This document shows positions 1 through 9,651 of a stretch of 37,883 bases of DNA, piece after piece; within the stretch, counting starts at the first letter, position 1; each line of letters starts with the position of its first letter. The notes below the pieces were generated by a model that saw nothing but the letters and a program-made list of their open reading frames with translations, was not told where the DNA came from and searched no databases. The stretch spans positions 1 to 37,883 of the forward strand of contig PBIP01000015.1 of assembly GCA_002720895.1 (NCBI GenBank), read 5' to 3'. Source of the DNA: Pelagibacteraceae bacterium (GTDB lineage Bacteria; Pseudomonadota; Alphaproteobacteria; GCA-002720895). The translations under genes and the position numbers were made by a program.

Positions 1-541
1 AAAAAAATATCTAAAAAATTCATTCATGCACAATTATATTTATATAATAATTTGTATAGAAGTGAAATTAATAAGCTTTTATTTCCTATAAAGTTTTTTT
101 TTCCAAAAATTATAGAAAAATTAATAAGTAGACTTGTAGTTTTGCAAATTTATTTACCTTCGTCACAATCATCTAAAATAACTTTTAAATATAATGCATC
201 TAATCCTTACGTGTTTGATTTGGAGGAAGAAATAAATAAAAATACACCAAAATTAATAAAAAAAGTTCTAAAAAAGATTAAAATGAATAAAAATATCACT
301 GGTTTATATCCATTAACTTTTTTAAATAAGGTATTGCCTACAGGACAAAGTTTTCATTCTGGAGGTACACTGCCAATGAGTAAAAAAAAAAAAAACAAAA
401 TTATGCTCTGATATTTTAGGAAGACCTAATAATTTAAAAAGAATACATTGTATAGATGCTAGTGTTTTGCCAAGTATACCTTCAACAACCGTAACACTCA
501 CAGTAATGGCAAATGCATTTCGAATTGGATCTAAAGCATAG
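1..541 (+). pseudogene. GMC-family oxidoreductase, C-terminal part (runs off left edge); reading frame interrupted at a 14-A tract (382-395)
   Basis: Frame open from position 1 to 411 (...GQSFHSGGTLPMSKKKKNKIML*). The +1 frame continues SDILGRPNNLKRIHCIDASVLPSIPSTTVTLTVMANAFRIGSKA* to 541, a typical GMC oxidoreductase C-terminus (IDASVLPSIP...T..MANA.RI). Deleting one A from the run rejoins the frames. May be functional through slippage, or a sequencing error. Confidence 0.8.
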
Positions 542-544
542 TTT

Positions 545-619
545 TGGTGACCCCTACGGGACTCGAACCCGTGTTGCAAGAATGAAAATCTTGAGTCCTA
601 ACCGCTAGACGAAGGGGTC
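545..619 (-). tRNA. tRNA-Glu (anticodon UUC), 3' CCA encoded
   Basis: Reverse complement GACCCCTTCGTCTAGCGGTTAGGACTCAAGATTTTCATTCTTGCAACACGGGTTCGAGTCCCGTAGGGGTCACCA folds as a cloverleaf: acceptor GACCCCT/AGGGGTC, anticodon stem CAAGA/TCTTG with loop TTTTCAT, T-arm CGGGTTCGAGTCCCG. Confidence 0.95.
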
Positions 620-666
620 ATTAACTTTAAAATATATTTATTAAGCTATTTTATAAATATTATCAA

Positions 667-2472
667 CTATATAATATCTTTTTCTAAAACTCCATCTTCT
701 ATAATTATTTGAAATTCCTTTTTATTTTGCCAAAAAGATCTCTTAATGACACCGGCCAAAGAGAAGAAATTTCCCTTAAAAGAATTTAAAATAGTTTTGC
801 CCAATTCATTATCTAACCCATTAAAAAAGATTGCTTTTATAGTTTTTTTTGTACCATCACTAACAAAAAAAGATATATGTTTTTTTGTTTCGCCAACTAA
901 TTTAGGTTTTATAATTTTGACTTTTTGAAATAAAAATATTGGTTTTGGGTTACCTAATCCATAGGGCCCAATTTTTTCTATACCTTCCATCAAATCTTCA
1001 TTTACTGATTTTATAGTTATTACCTCATCTATATTCAGAATTTTTTCGCGATTACTAACTTTGTGGTTTTTTTTTACAAAATTTTCAAAAAAAGATTCAA
1101 AAGTTTTTAAGTCGTTCTTATTAATTGATAAACCTGCAGCCATTTGATGCCCTCCTCCATTTAAAATTATTTTTTTTTGTTTTGCTTGTAATATTAGAAA
1201 ACCAATATCGATACCAGAAACAGATCTTCCCGAACCTTTAAAAATATTATTGTCTTTTTTTGTTAATATTATGACAGGTTTGTGATATTTATCCTTAATT
1301 CTGCTTGCAACAATACCGAGAACTCCTTCATGCCAATTTGAGTTAAAAATAAAAATAGAATCTTTTTTAAACTTTTTTTCTTTAATTATTTGGTTAATAG
1401 ATTCATTATAAACCTTTTCCTCTATTAGTTTTCTTTGGTAGTTTAGTGTATTTAGTTGATTAACTAATATCTCTAATTCTTCTTCATTATTTGTAATTAA
1501 TAATTTTTCACCAATATCGGATTTACCTACTCTGCCTCCTGCATTTATTCTTGGCCCAAAAAAGAATCCTAAATCCTCTTCATCAGGTTTTTTGCTAAGT
1601 AGGCTAATGTCGCTTAACATTTTTAAACCAATATTTTGACGTCTCGATAAAATTCTAAGACCTTGAAAAACAAAAGCTCGATTTAATCCAATTAATGGAA
1701 CAACATCACATACTGTTGCAAGAGCAACTAAATCTAGCATGTTATTTATATCTATCTTATTAGAAGATTTATAATTTTTTAATTGAAATATTTTTTGTAA
1801 GTAATTTATAAAAATAAATGTTAAACCAGTAGAACAAAGAAAACTGTGTTCAGATTTATCGTGAATACTATTTGGATTTATAAAAGCAAAAACATTTTTA
1901 TGTTCATCATTAGATTTATGATGATCAATGATTATTAAATCAATTTTTTTTTTTTTAATATAAGAAATTATATCGTGTGAATTAGTTCCACAATCAACCA
2001 TTATAAGCAAAGATGTTTTTTTTGATTTGATAATATCTATAGCTTTCAAATTGGGGCCATACCCTTCATTTATTCTATCAGGTATATAAGAAAATGTATT
2101 AACGCCAAAAAAGTTAAAATATTTTTTTAAAATAGCTATTGAAGAAAGTCCATCTACATCATAATCACCTAAAATTGAAATATTCTCCTTGTTTTTGATA
2201 GCATTAAAAACCCTCACACTAGCTTTTTTTAAATCATTAAAAATTGTAGGATTAGGTAAATATTTTTCTAACGTAGGTTCAAGAAAATCGTTAACATTGT
2301 TTGCATCAAATATTCTTAAAGATAATAAATTAGAAACAATATTGTTTAATGAATATTTTTGAGAAATATTTAGGGATAATCTTCGATTGGGTTCATTTTT
2401 CACCCAAAAGTTATTTAATAAAGAATTACTAATTCCAAAAAAAGATTTTTCTTTTTTAAATTTTAAATTCAC
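667..2472 (-). CDS. recJ: single-stranded-DNA-specific exonuclease RecJ
   Basis: 601 aa; DHH phosphoesterase motifs (SILGDYDVDGLSS, IIIDHHKS, GPRINAGGRVG, GGGHQMAAG). Confidence 0.95.
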   Translation of the reverse strand: MNLKFKKEKSFFGISNSLLNNFWVKNEPNRRLSLNISQKYSLNNIVSNLLSLRIFDANNVNDFLEPTLEKYLPNPTIFNDLKKASVRVFNAIKNKENISILGDYDVDGLSSIAILKKYFNFFGVNTFSYIPDRINEGYGPNLKAIDIIKSKKTSLLIMVDCGTNSHDIISYIKKKKIDLIIIDHHKSNDEHKNVFAFINPNSIHDKSEHSFLCSTGLTFIFINYLQKIFQLKNYKSSNKIDINNMLDLVALATVCDVVPLIGLNRAFVFQGLRILSRRQNIGLKMLSDISLLSKKPDEEDLGFFFGPRINAGGRVGKSDIGEKLLITNNEEELEILVNQLNTLNYQRKLIEEKVYNESINQIIKEKKFKKDSIFIFNSNWHEGVLGIVASRIKDKYHKPVIILTKKDNNIFKGSGRSVSGIDIGFLILQAKQKKIILNGGGHQMAAGLSINKNDLKTFESFFENFVKKNHKVSNREKILNIDEVITIKSVNEDLMEGIEKIGPYGLGNPKPIFLFQKVKIIKPKLVGETKKHISFFVSDGTKKTIKAIFFNGLDNELGKTILNSFKGNFFSLAGVIKRSFWQNKKEFQIIIEDGVLEKDII

Positions 2473-3406
2473 TTTTTATAAAATTAATTTTTTTTGATTT
2501 TGAAGAAACTAATAATGAATGTGTAATAAATTTTTTTTTATTTTTTTTAACTCCATTTAATAAATAACCATTGGTAACGCCCGTGGCAACAAAAATAGAA
2601 TCTTGTTTTATAAGATCTTTTATTTCATATTTTTTTTTTAAATTTCTTATACCCATTTTTAACGCCCTTTTTTCTTGTGATTTGTTATTGAAAATTAATC
2701 TGCACTGCATTTGCCCACCTAATGATTTTAATACTGAAGCTGCAAGCACACCTTCTGGGGCCCCACCTATTCCAACATATATATCTATATTAAATTTTTT
2801 TATTGCTGTTGAAACAGCGCCAAAAATATCACCATCTGGAATAAGAAATTTCTTACATTTCTTTTTTTTTATCACTTCAAAAATATTTTTATGTCTAGGT
2901 CTATCTAAAACACAAACTACTATTTCGCTAACACTTTTTTTTTTTAATTTAGCTAGTTTTTCTATTACATTTTCAAATGGTTCGTCTAAATCTAAGAAAT
3001 TATTTGGTAAATTAGGTCCGACTGCTATTTTTTCCATATACACATCTGGCGCATATAAAAAGCTATTTTTATTTCCCATTGCAATAACTGTCAAAGCATT
3101 TTTTTTATTATTAGCTGTAATTTTTGTTCCTTCAAGAGGATCAAGGGCAATATCAAAATTTAATTTACTAGATCCATTTCCTACTTTTTCACCAATATAA
3201 AGCATTGGTGCTTTATCCCTCTCTCCTTCACCTATAACTATAGTGGCATTAAAATCTAATTTATTTAATTCTGTTCTCATTGATTCAACTGCAGCTCTAT
3301 CAGCAGAAGTTTCATCTTTTTTACCAATATAATCATAAACAGCTATAGCTGCTAACTGAGAAACTTTTAATAATTTGGAATTGTAATGAAATATTGTTTT
3401 TTTCAC
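2456..3406 (-). CDS. glpX: class II fructose-1,6-bisphosphatase
   Basis: 316 aa; GlpX motifs (VIGEGERDKAPMLYIGEKVG, DPLEGT, GIGGAPEGVLAA, ATGVTNGYLLNGV). Confidence 0.95.
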   Translation of the reverse strand: MKKTIFHYNSKLLKVSQLAAIAVYDYIGKKDETSADRAAVESMRTELNKLDFNATIVIGEGERDKAPMLYIGEKVGNGSSKLNFDIALDPLEGTKITANNKKNALTVIAMGNKNSFLYAPDVYMEKIAVGPNLPNNFLDLDEPFENVIEKLAKLKKKSVSEIVVCVLDRPRHKNIFEVIKKKKCKKFLIPDGDIFGAVSTAIKKFNIDIYVGIGGAPEGVLAASVLKSLGGQMQCRLIFNNKSQEKRALKMGIRNLKKKYEIKDLIKQDSIFVATGVTNGYLLNGVKKNKKKFITHSLLVSSKSKKINFIKSEFKI

Positions 3407-3428
3407 ATTTTGATTTTACATGATTATT

Positions 3429-4721
3429 TTATACATGTAAAACCTGCATAATTATTGAATCTTGTTTAACAAATTTACAATTATTCAAATTTGATGCAGC
3501 TAAATTTATGAAACTCTTCTTACATTTATGAGTAAGAATTACAACGTTAAATAGTTTTTGATTTATTTGTTCTTGAAATAAAGATTTTATTGAAATTTTG
3601 TAATTTTTAAGAATTGTTGTTATAGCTGCTATTGCTCCTGGTTTATCATAAATTTGTGCTCTTATAAAAAAAAGATCTTTATTTGATAAGTTATTAGAAA
3701 TTTTTATTTTTCTTAAATTTTGATATTTTATACCATACATAAAATCATTTTTATCTTCAAAATGTATATTTAATATATCAGAAACAACTGACATTGATGT
3801 TGGGTCACCGCCTGCTCCTTCTCCAACAAGTATAGTTTTATTATTATTATTTGAATCAATAATTATTGCATTTAAATTATTATTAACATTTGATAATTCT
3901 TTTTCTTTTGAAATTAGAAAAGGCTCAACAACAAGCTTTAATTTATTTTTTTCTAGATAACATATACCAAGTAATTTAATTCTATATCCTAATCTATCAG
4001 CGTAAAAAACATCGTCTTTCCTTAAATTATTAATCCCAGAAAATACGACCTTTTTTAAATCTATTTTTTTATTGAATGCAATTGTAGATAAAATTAAAAT
4101 TTTATGTAAAGTGTCTAAACCATTTAAATCATCATCTGGTTTTTGTTCAGCATATCCTAATTTTTGTGCCTTCTTTAAAGAATTTTTGAATTGATTTTTT
4201 TCTTCAAGCATATTTGTTAAAATATAATTTGAAGTTCCATTTAAAATTCCTGTTATTTTATTAATTTTTATTCCATTAAAATTTCTTTTTAATGTTGAAA
4301 TAATTGGTATTCCTCCTGCAACAGAAGCTTCAAAGCCAATTTTTACTTTATTTTTTTCAGCTAATTTAGCCAGTTCGTAGCCATCATTAGCTATAAGAGC
4401 TTTATTGGCAGTAATTAAATTTTTATTATTTTTTAAAGCTTCAAAACATATTTTCTTTGCTATACCCTTATCTCCACCTATTAATTCTACTACAGTATCA
4501 ACATCCTTTTGTTTGATCATTTCCAATGGATTAGAAAACCATTTATATTTATTTTTTTTGAAATTTCTTTTTTTAGATTTATTTTTTGCGAATATTCCAA
4601 CTATATTAATTCGTAAACCTGACTTCATTAAAAAAATATTTTTATTTTTTTCAATTAAATTAATTGTTGAAGAACCAACTGTGCCCAAACCTGCAATAAC
4701 AATGTTGTAGTTTTTTATCAT
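3429..4721 (-). CDS. hom: homoserine dehydrogenase
   Basis: 430 aa; N-terminal GLGTVGSS NAD-binding motif, VVELIGG, GILNGTSNYILT, C-terminal ACT-like domain (KPGAIAAITTILKNYKISIKSLFQ). Confidence 0.95.
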   Translation of the reverse strand: MIKNYNIVIAGLGTVGSSTINLIEKNKNIFLMKSGLRINIVGIFAKNKSKKRNFKKNKYKWFSNPLEMIKQKDVDTVVELIGGDKGIAKKICFEALKNNKNLITANKALIANDGYELAKLAEKNKVKIGFEASVAGGIPIISTLKRNFNGIKINKITGILNGTSNYILTNMLEEKNQFKNSLKKAQKLGYAEQKPDDDLNGLDTLHKILILSTIAFNKKIDLKKVVFSGINNLRKDDVFYADRLGYRIKLLGICYLEKNKLKLVVEPFLISKEKELSNVNNNLNAIIIDSNNNNKTILVGEGAGGDPTSMSVVSDILNIHFEDKNDFMYGIKYQNLRKIKISNNLSNKDLFFIRAQIYDKPGAIAAITTILKNYKISIKSLFQEQINQKLFNVVILTHKCKKSFINLAASNLNNCKFVKQDSIIMQVLHV

Positions 4722-4733
4722 TGTAGAAAGGTC

Positions 4734-5930
4734 TTAATATTTGATAAAAATTTCAGCTCTTCTATTTGCAGCTTCTAAACTAGGCATAATTTCAGCATAC
4801 AAAGGTTTTGCATCTGACATGGCTACAAGTTCAATATTTTTTGAATTTAGACCTATAGAAGAGAATTGTCTCATAACTTTTCTAGCTCTTTCAAGTGAAA
4901 TATTAAAATTTACTAAAGCATGTTCTGTCAAATCCATATCATAGTTGGTTCTGCTACTTGCATGGCCAACAATAACAATTTTTTTTCCTTCATTTTGTAT
5001 AAATAAATTTGCTACATTTTTAATTTTTGAAATATCATCATTTGATAGTTGAACCGAGCCATGGTTGAATGTCACTCTTGCAACAGGGACTTCTCTATCA
5101 CCTATAGTTGTTTTTGTAATTTCTGTTTCTTTATCTATTATCACCTGTTTTGATATCTCCTCATTGACATTTTTTTTCTTTTTGATTGCAACTTCTTCTT
5201 TCTTAATTATTTTTTCTTTTTTTATACTTGAAGATTTTAATCCTAAAATTTCATCAATATCTTGAGGGGTATAATATAAATCATTCTTTTTTATTTTTTC
5301 CTCAACTTTATCTATTTTTTCTTTAGTATCTATATTTTTTAATTCTTTTGCCAAAGCGTGTAATTCATATTCTTCTTGCGTCATATTTGGGTCATTTGTA
5401 CTAGGCGCGGGTTTAAAATTCTCAATTTCATTTAATTTTGAATCTAAAATATTTCTAATAGAAGAGTCTGGATCTTTATATAAATTATTCTCAAAATTTC
5501 TTTCTTTAGTTTCATTAAATGATGTTTGCACATCAGGAGCTTGAATTTCTTGTGTTTTAACAGAAATATTAGGCATTGGTTCTAATTGAGATTTACCTTC
5601 AATACTTTTTATTATCTCATTTTGTTCTTGTTCAGAAATAGTTGGATCAGGTCTATTTGGTACATCTGCTAAATTTGGGTAATCTTCTATATTGCCTTGA
5701 TTTTTTATGTCTCCTTGTAAACCTTCTTGTGATGAAATATCTTTCTCATCTTCAATGTAAACTCTTTCCATAACAATATCTTGTTCTTTTTCCTGTTCTT
5801 GTTCTTCAGAGTTATTACCTTCGATATTTTCATTCTTTTTTTCAGATCTTGAAATGAGTTTATCGTTTACCAATGAACAATTGGTGAATAAAAAAACTGA
5901 ACTTAATAATAATATTTTTAAAAAATTCAT
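4734..5930 (-). CDS. OmpA/MotB-domain protein, probable lipoprotein with charged low-complexity linker
   Basis: 398 aa; N-terminal hydrophobic segment followed by Cys (LLLSSVFLFTNCS); C-terminal OmpA-like peptidoglycan-binding domain (KIVIVGHASSRTNYDMDLTEHALVNFNISLERARKVMRQFSSIGLNSKNIELVAMSDAKPLY...NRRAEIFI). Confidence 0.75.
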   Translation of the reverse strand: MNFLKILLLSSVFLFTNCSLVNDKLISRSEKKNENIEGNNSEEQEQEKEQDIVMERVYIEDEKDISSQEGLQGDIKNQGNIEDYPNLADVPNRPDPTISEQEQNEIIKSIEGKSQLEPMPNISVKTQEIQAPDVQTSFNETKERNFENNLYKDPDSSIRNILDSKLNEIENFKPAPSTNDPNMTQEEYELHALAKELKNIDTKEKIDKVEEKIKKNDLYYTPQDIDEILGLKSSSIKKEKIIKKEEVAIKKKKNVNEEISKQVIIDKETEITKTTIGDREVPVARVTFNHGSVQLSNDDISKIKNVANLFIQNEGKKIVIVGHASSRTNYDMDLTEHALVNFNISLERARKVMRQFSSIGLNSKNIELVAMSDAKPLYAEIMPSLEAANRRAEIFIKY

Positions 5931-5939
5931 AAAGATTAG

Positions 5940-6464
5940 TTAATAATTTTTATTCAAATTTACAAGATATTCTTGAGATAATTTATAGTATCTGTCTGCT
6001 GATTTCCTTATAAATCTTTTTTCATTCGAAGTTAGCATTCTTAAAAATTTAGCAGGTTTACCAGCCCATAATTCGCCTGTTTTTATAACTTTTTTTTGAG
6101 TTAAAAGAGATCCAGCTGCAAGCATAGAGTTTTTTTTAACAATAGCTCCATCTAGAATTGTTGAAGACATCCCAATTAGTGAATTATTCTCAACTTTACA
6201 ATCGTGTATTACGCAATTATGTCCGATCGTAACGTTAGATCCAATTTGGGTACCATGGCCTTTAGTAGTACAATGTATCATTGTTAAATCTTGTATATTG
6301 GTATTTGAACCAATTGTAATTTTTTCAACATCTCCTCTTATAACCGCATTAAACCAAATATTTGTTTTATTTCCTATTTTTACATCGCCAATTATGTAAG
6401 CTCCAGGAGCTACAAATATCTTTTTTTGTAAATTTGGTAATTTTTTTTTATAACTTAAGAACAT
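5940..6464 (-). CDS. gamma carbonic anhydrase-like (left-handed beta-helix) family protein
   Basis: 174 aa; hexapeptide-repeat motifs and metal-site pattern (NIWFNAVIRGDVEKITIGSNTNIQDLTMIHCT...VTIGHNCVIHDCKVENNSLIGMSSTILDGAIV). Confidence 0.9.
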   Translation of the reverse strand: MFLSYKKKLPNLQKKIFVAPGAYIIGDVKIGNKTNIWFNAVIRGDVEKITIGSNTNIQDLTMIHCTTKGHGTQIGSNVTIGHNCVIHDCKVENNSLIGMSSTILDGAIVKKNSMLAAGSLLTQKKVIKTGELWAGKPAKFLRMLTSNEKRFIRKSADRYYKLSQEYLVNLNKNY

Positions 6465-6480
6465 ATTAATTAATGTAATA

Positions 6481-6502
6481 AATTAATAAATATTTATTAA
6501 TT
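6481..6502. repeat. 22-bp perfect palindrome between argC and the gamma-carbonic anhydrase gene
   Basis: AATTAATAAATATTTATTAATT equals its own reverse complement. Confidence 0.6.
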
Positions 6503-6518
6503 ATTGATTATATTGAAT

Positions 6519-7526
6519 TTATGGAAAATTTGGGTTAAATTCTAAACCTTCATTTTCTTTAAAATTATATTTTAAATTCATATTTTGTATAGCTTGTCCT
6601 GCTGCTCCTTTAATTAAATTATCTATAACAGAGATTATTATTATTCTACCTTTAATTCTATCTGGAAAAATATTAAAAAAACAGTTATTAGTTCCAACGA
6701 CATCTTTAATTAGCGGAATTTGATTTTTTTTAAGTATTTTTAAAAAAATAAAATCTTTTTTTTCAAACAATTTTCTTATAGCTTCGATTTTCTTTCCTTT
6801 TTTTAACTTAACATAAATATTAGATGATATTCCCCTATTTATAGGTACAACTTGGGGTGTAAAACTAACATTTATTTTCTTTTTTCCTGAAATTTTTGCA
6901 ATGCATTTCTCAATTTCAACTAAATGTTTATGATTTGAAATTTTATATGGTTTTATCGAGTTACTCAATTCGCTAAAAAGATTTTCGGTAACACTCTTTC
7001 TTCCTGCTCCTGTGATCCCTGATTTCGAGTCTATAATTATATTTTCTAATTCTATAAAATCTTCCTTTATTATGGGTGTTAAAGGAGACAATATTGATGT
7101 GGGATAACATCCAGGATTTGAAATATTCTTTGCTTCTCCTGTTATATCGGAGTCATCTAAATGATCTGCTAGTCCATAAATCCATTTTCCATTACTTTTA
7201 ATTAAAGAATTCTCTCTAAAATCATTTGATAGATCAATTACACACACACTGTTTGGAATTTTTTTTATTATTTTTTTACTTTCACCTGAGGGAAGACATA
7301 AAAAAATAACATCTATATTTTCCCAATTAACTTCGGAAAATTTTGATAATTTTGGGTAGTTTTTGAAATTCAAACCAGGGTAAAAATCGGATATTTTTTT
7401 TCCATAATTTGATTTGGAAATTAAATACTTAATCTCTACTTTCTTATGAAAAGTTAAAAGTCTAATCAGTTCTATACCTGTATACCCTGTAGATCCTAAT
7501 ATTGCAACATTTAGTCTAAATTTCAT
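6519..7526 (-). CDS. argC: N-acetyl-gamma-glutamyl-phosphate reductase
   Basis: 335 aa; VAILGSTGYTGIELIRLL, SNPGCYPTSILSPL, SGITGAGRK, TPQVVPINRGI. Confidence 0.95.
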   Translation of the reverse strand: MKFRLNVAILGSTGYTGIELIRLLTFHKKVEIKYLISKSNYGKKISDFYPGLNFKNYPKLSKFSEVNWENIDVIFLCLPSGESKKIIKKIPNSVCVIDLSNDFRENSLIKSNGKWIYGLADHLDDSDITGEAKNISNPGCYPTSILSPLTPIIKEDFIELENIIIDSKSGITGAGRKSVTENLFSELSNSIKPYKISNHKHLVEIEKCIAKISGKKKINVSFTPQVVPINRGISSNIYVKLKKGKKIEAIRKLFEKKDFIFLKILKKNQIPLIKDVVGTNNCFFNIFPDRIKGRIIIISVIDNLIKGAAGQAIQNMNLKYNFKENEGLEFNPNFP

Positions 7527-7589
7527 AATACCTTTTACTTAAAATTAATTCAGATATAAGCTTGTTTTATAAAAATTTAAGGAAAATTT

Positions 7590-8054
7590 TTATCGTTTAG
7601 AAAATTGAAAACTTCTTCTAGCTTTTCTTCTACCGTATTTTTTTCTTTCTACTACCCTGCTATCCCTTGTGAGTAACCCATTTTTTTTTAAAGCAACTCT
7701 AAATTTAGGATCGTAACTGACCAACGCTCTAGATATAGCTAATTTAATTGCACTGGCTTGACCTGATAAACCACCGCCCTTTACAGAAACCTTAACATCA
7801 AAATTATTATTATTTATAGTTTCGAAAGGTTTGTTAATTAGCATATTAAACAATGGTCTTATAAAATATTTATTCAGTTCTTTTTTATTTACCTTTATAT
7901 CACCTTTACCGTTAGGTATTAACCAGACTCTTGCAATAGAATTTTTTCTTTTTCCAGTTGCATAAAGATTATTTTTCGGCTTTTTTTCTACCGTTTTTTC
8001 AATTGTTGTATGTTCTGTTTCAATCATTTTTAGTTTCTTAGTTATTGTGTTCAA
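7590..8054 (-). CDS. rpsI: 30S ribosomal protein S9
   Basis: C-terminal [20 protein letters not shown]...[28 protein letters not shown]; directly downstream of rplM. The true start may be an internal Met. Confidence 0.97.
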   Translation of the reverse strand: MNTITKKLKMIETEHTTIEKTVEKKPKNNLYATGKRKNSIARVWLIPNGKGDIKVNKKELNKYFIRPLFNMLINKPFETINNNNFDVKVSVKGGGLSGQASAIKLAISRALVSYDPKFRVALKKNGLLTRDSRVVERKKYGRRKARRSFQFSKR

Positions 8055-8490
8055 TGGTTACTGGATTATTAGCAGTATGCGGATGTTTCTCACTAGAATA
8101 TATATAAAGGTTTTTTAGTTGTTTTCTTGATAAAGGACCTTTTTTTAACATTCTTCTTACCGCATCTTTCAAAACTAACGTTGGGTTTTTACTGTTTAAA
8201 ATATCTTTATAAGTTTTGTTTTTAATACCTCCAGGATATCCAGTATGCCAATATTTTTTTTTATATAATTTCTTTCCTGTAAGGATTATTTTTTTTGCAT
8301 TTATAACTATAATCTTATCTTTAATACATTCATTATCTGTATATGAAGGTTTGTGTTTTCCCATTAATCTTATTGCTAAGAACGAAGATAATCTCCCAAG
8401 TATTTGATCTTTAGCATCTATTAAAAACCATTGATTGGTAAGATTTGGATCTGATTCAACTGTATTTTTTTTAATTTCTTTGTTAATCAT
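8038..8490 (-). CDS. rplM: 50S ribosomal protein L13
   Basis: 150 aa; [63 protein letters not shown]. Confidence 0.97.
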   Translation of the reverse strand: MINKEIKKNTVESDPNLTNQWFLIDAKDQILGRLSSFLAIRLMGKHKPSYTDNECIKDKIIVINAKKIILTGKKLYKKKYWHTGYPGGIKNKTYKDILNSKNPTLVLKDAVRRMLKKGPLSRKQLKNLYIYSSEKHPHTANNPVTIEHNN

Positions 8491-8503
8491 TTTAATTTTC
8501 AGA

Positions 8504-8531
8504 AGTATGACATAATAAATTTATCTGTCAA
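8504..8531 (-). promoter_or_regulatory. candidate sigma70-type promoter for rplM-rpsI operon
   Basis: On minus strand TTGACA (8526-8531), 16-nt spacer, CATACT (8504-8509), just upstream of the rplM ATG at 8490. Pattern match only; implies a very short 5' UTR. Confidence 0.3.
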
Positions 8532-8555
8532 TTATGTAATATTAAAAAACTAATA

Positions 8556-8870
8556 TTAAATTGTATTATTTTTTACCCAGTTTCTAAAAGCATTATTTGT
8601 TTCATATGTTGGTAATGCAATGATAGAAGGGCATTCATATGGATGATTTGACTCTAAAAATTTAATTAATGGTTTAACATTTTTTTTATTAGTTTTAAAA
8701 CTTAATTCAATCTCTTTTTCATCACATATCTTGTTTTTCCAAATAAATATAGAATTAATATCATTATTTATATTAACGCATGCTGCTAACTTATTATTTA
8801 TAACTTTTCTTGCAATTTTTTTTGCTTGGGTAATATTTTTATAAAAAGAATAGACAATATATATTGCCAT
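8556..8870 (-). CDS. cutA: CutA1 divalent-cation tolerance family protein
   Basis: 104 aa; KIARKVINNKLAACVNI, FIWKNKICDEKEIELSFKT, HPYECPSIIALP. Confidence 0.92.
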   Translation of the reverse strand: MAIYIVYSFYKNITQAKKIARKVINNKLAACVNINNDINSIFIWKNKICDEKEIELSFKTNKKNVKPLIKFLESNHPYECPSIIALPTYETNNAFRNWVKNNTI

Positions 8871-8881
8871 TTTATTTAATG

Positions 8882-9310
8882 CTAAAATGAATTTTTAATA
8901 TTTCTTAAGTCGCTTAAAAGTTCTTTTAATATTTTTTTGTTTTCGTTATTTAAATTAGTCGATGAAGTTTTATCAGAAGTTTTTTTCTCAGCTAAAACAT
9001 TTTTCTTCTTTAAAATAGGGTCTTTGCTTTTTAAAATTTGATTAATAGTTTGATTTCCAAAAATTTTTTGAACCCCTTTTATACTTATACAATCTTCATG
9101 AAGTAAACTTTTTATATATCCTATCAATTGCACATCAATTTCTCTATAATACCTTCTCTTGCCAGATAATTTCATAGGAGAAAGTTGCTTAAATTTGCTC
9201 TCCCAAAACCTTAATACATGTTGTGGTAATTTATAGTTCAATGCTACTTGATTAATAGTTTTAAATTTTTTAATTGATTTCAAGACATTAACCTCTTTAT
9301 CAAATATCAT
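8882..9310 (-). CDS. MerR-family transcriptional regulator
   Basis: 142 aa; HTH of MerR type (LPQHVLRFWESKFKQLSPMKLSGKRRYYREIDVQLIGYIKSLLHEDCISIKGVQKIF); conserved position downstream of ihfA. Confidence 0.85.
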   Translation of the reverse strand: MIFDKEVNVLKSIKKFKTINQVALNYKLPQHVLRFWESKFKQLSPMKLSGKRRYYREIDVQLIGYIKSLLHEDCISIKGVQKIFGNQTINQILKSKDPILKKKNVLAEKKTSDKTSSTNLNNENKKILKELLSDLRNIKNSF

Positions 9311-9339
9311 ACATAAATATATGATAATAACAAATATTT

Positions 9340-9636
9340 TTATCCTGAATTTACTTTGTTTTTAAGTATTTTGGAAGCTACAAATGATATGGTATTTCTA
9401 GCTGAAATAGTATGTTCAACGCCAGTTTTCGGATTTCTACCCACTCTTTCTTTTTTATGCCTCATTTTTAAAGTGCCAAATGAAGATATTTTTAGCATTT
9501 TTTTTTCAATCAATGATTTAATCATTTCATTTACGATAGTATCAACAAAATAAGAGGCTTCTGAGCGAGAAATTCCCATTTCTTTATTTAAAGCATTAGC
9601 TATCTCTATTCTAGTTAAATTATTATTCTCTGACAT
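9340..9636 (-). CDS. ihfA: integration host factor subunit alpha
   Basis: 98 aa HU/IHF fold protein; LTRIEIANALNKEMGISRSEASYFVDTIVNEM...KISSFGTLKMRHKKERVGRNPKTGVEHTISARNTISFVASKILK. Confidence 0.9.
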   Translation of the reverse strand: MSENNNLTRIEIANALNKEMGISRSEASYFVDTIVNEMIKSLIEKKMLKISSFGTLKMRHKKERVGRNPKTGVEHTISARNTISFVASKILKNKVNSG

Positions 9637-9651
9637 TCATTGATATTCTAC

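Noticed and set aside
322-579. 85-aa minus-strand ORF
   Set aside because: Overlaps the tRNA-Glu and is antisense to the GMC oxidoreductase C-terminus; not a plausible gene.
2571-3200. 209-aa plus-strand ORF opposite glpX
   Set aside because: Antisense shadow of a conserved gene; no recognisable motif.
8537-8558. Two TAATATTA palindromes at the cutA 3' end as a terminator hairpin
   Set aside because: Weak all-AT stem that overlaps the stop codon; expected often by chance at this base composition.
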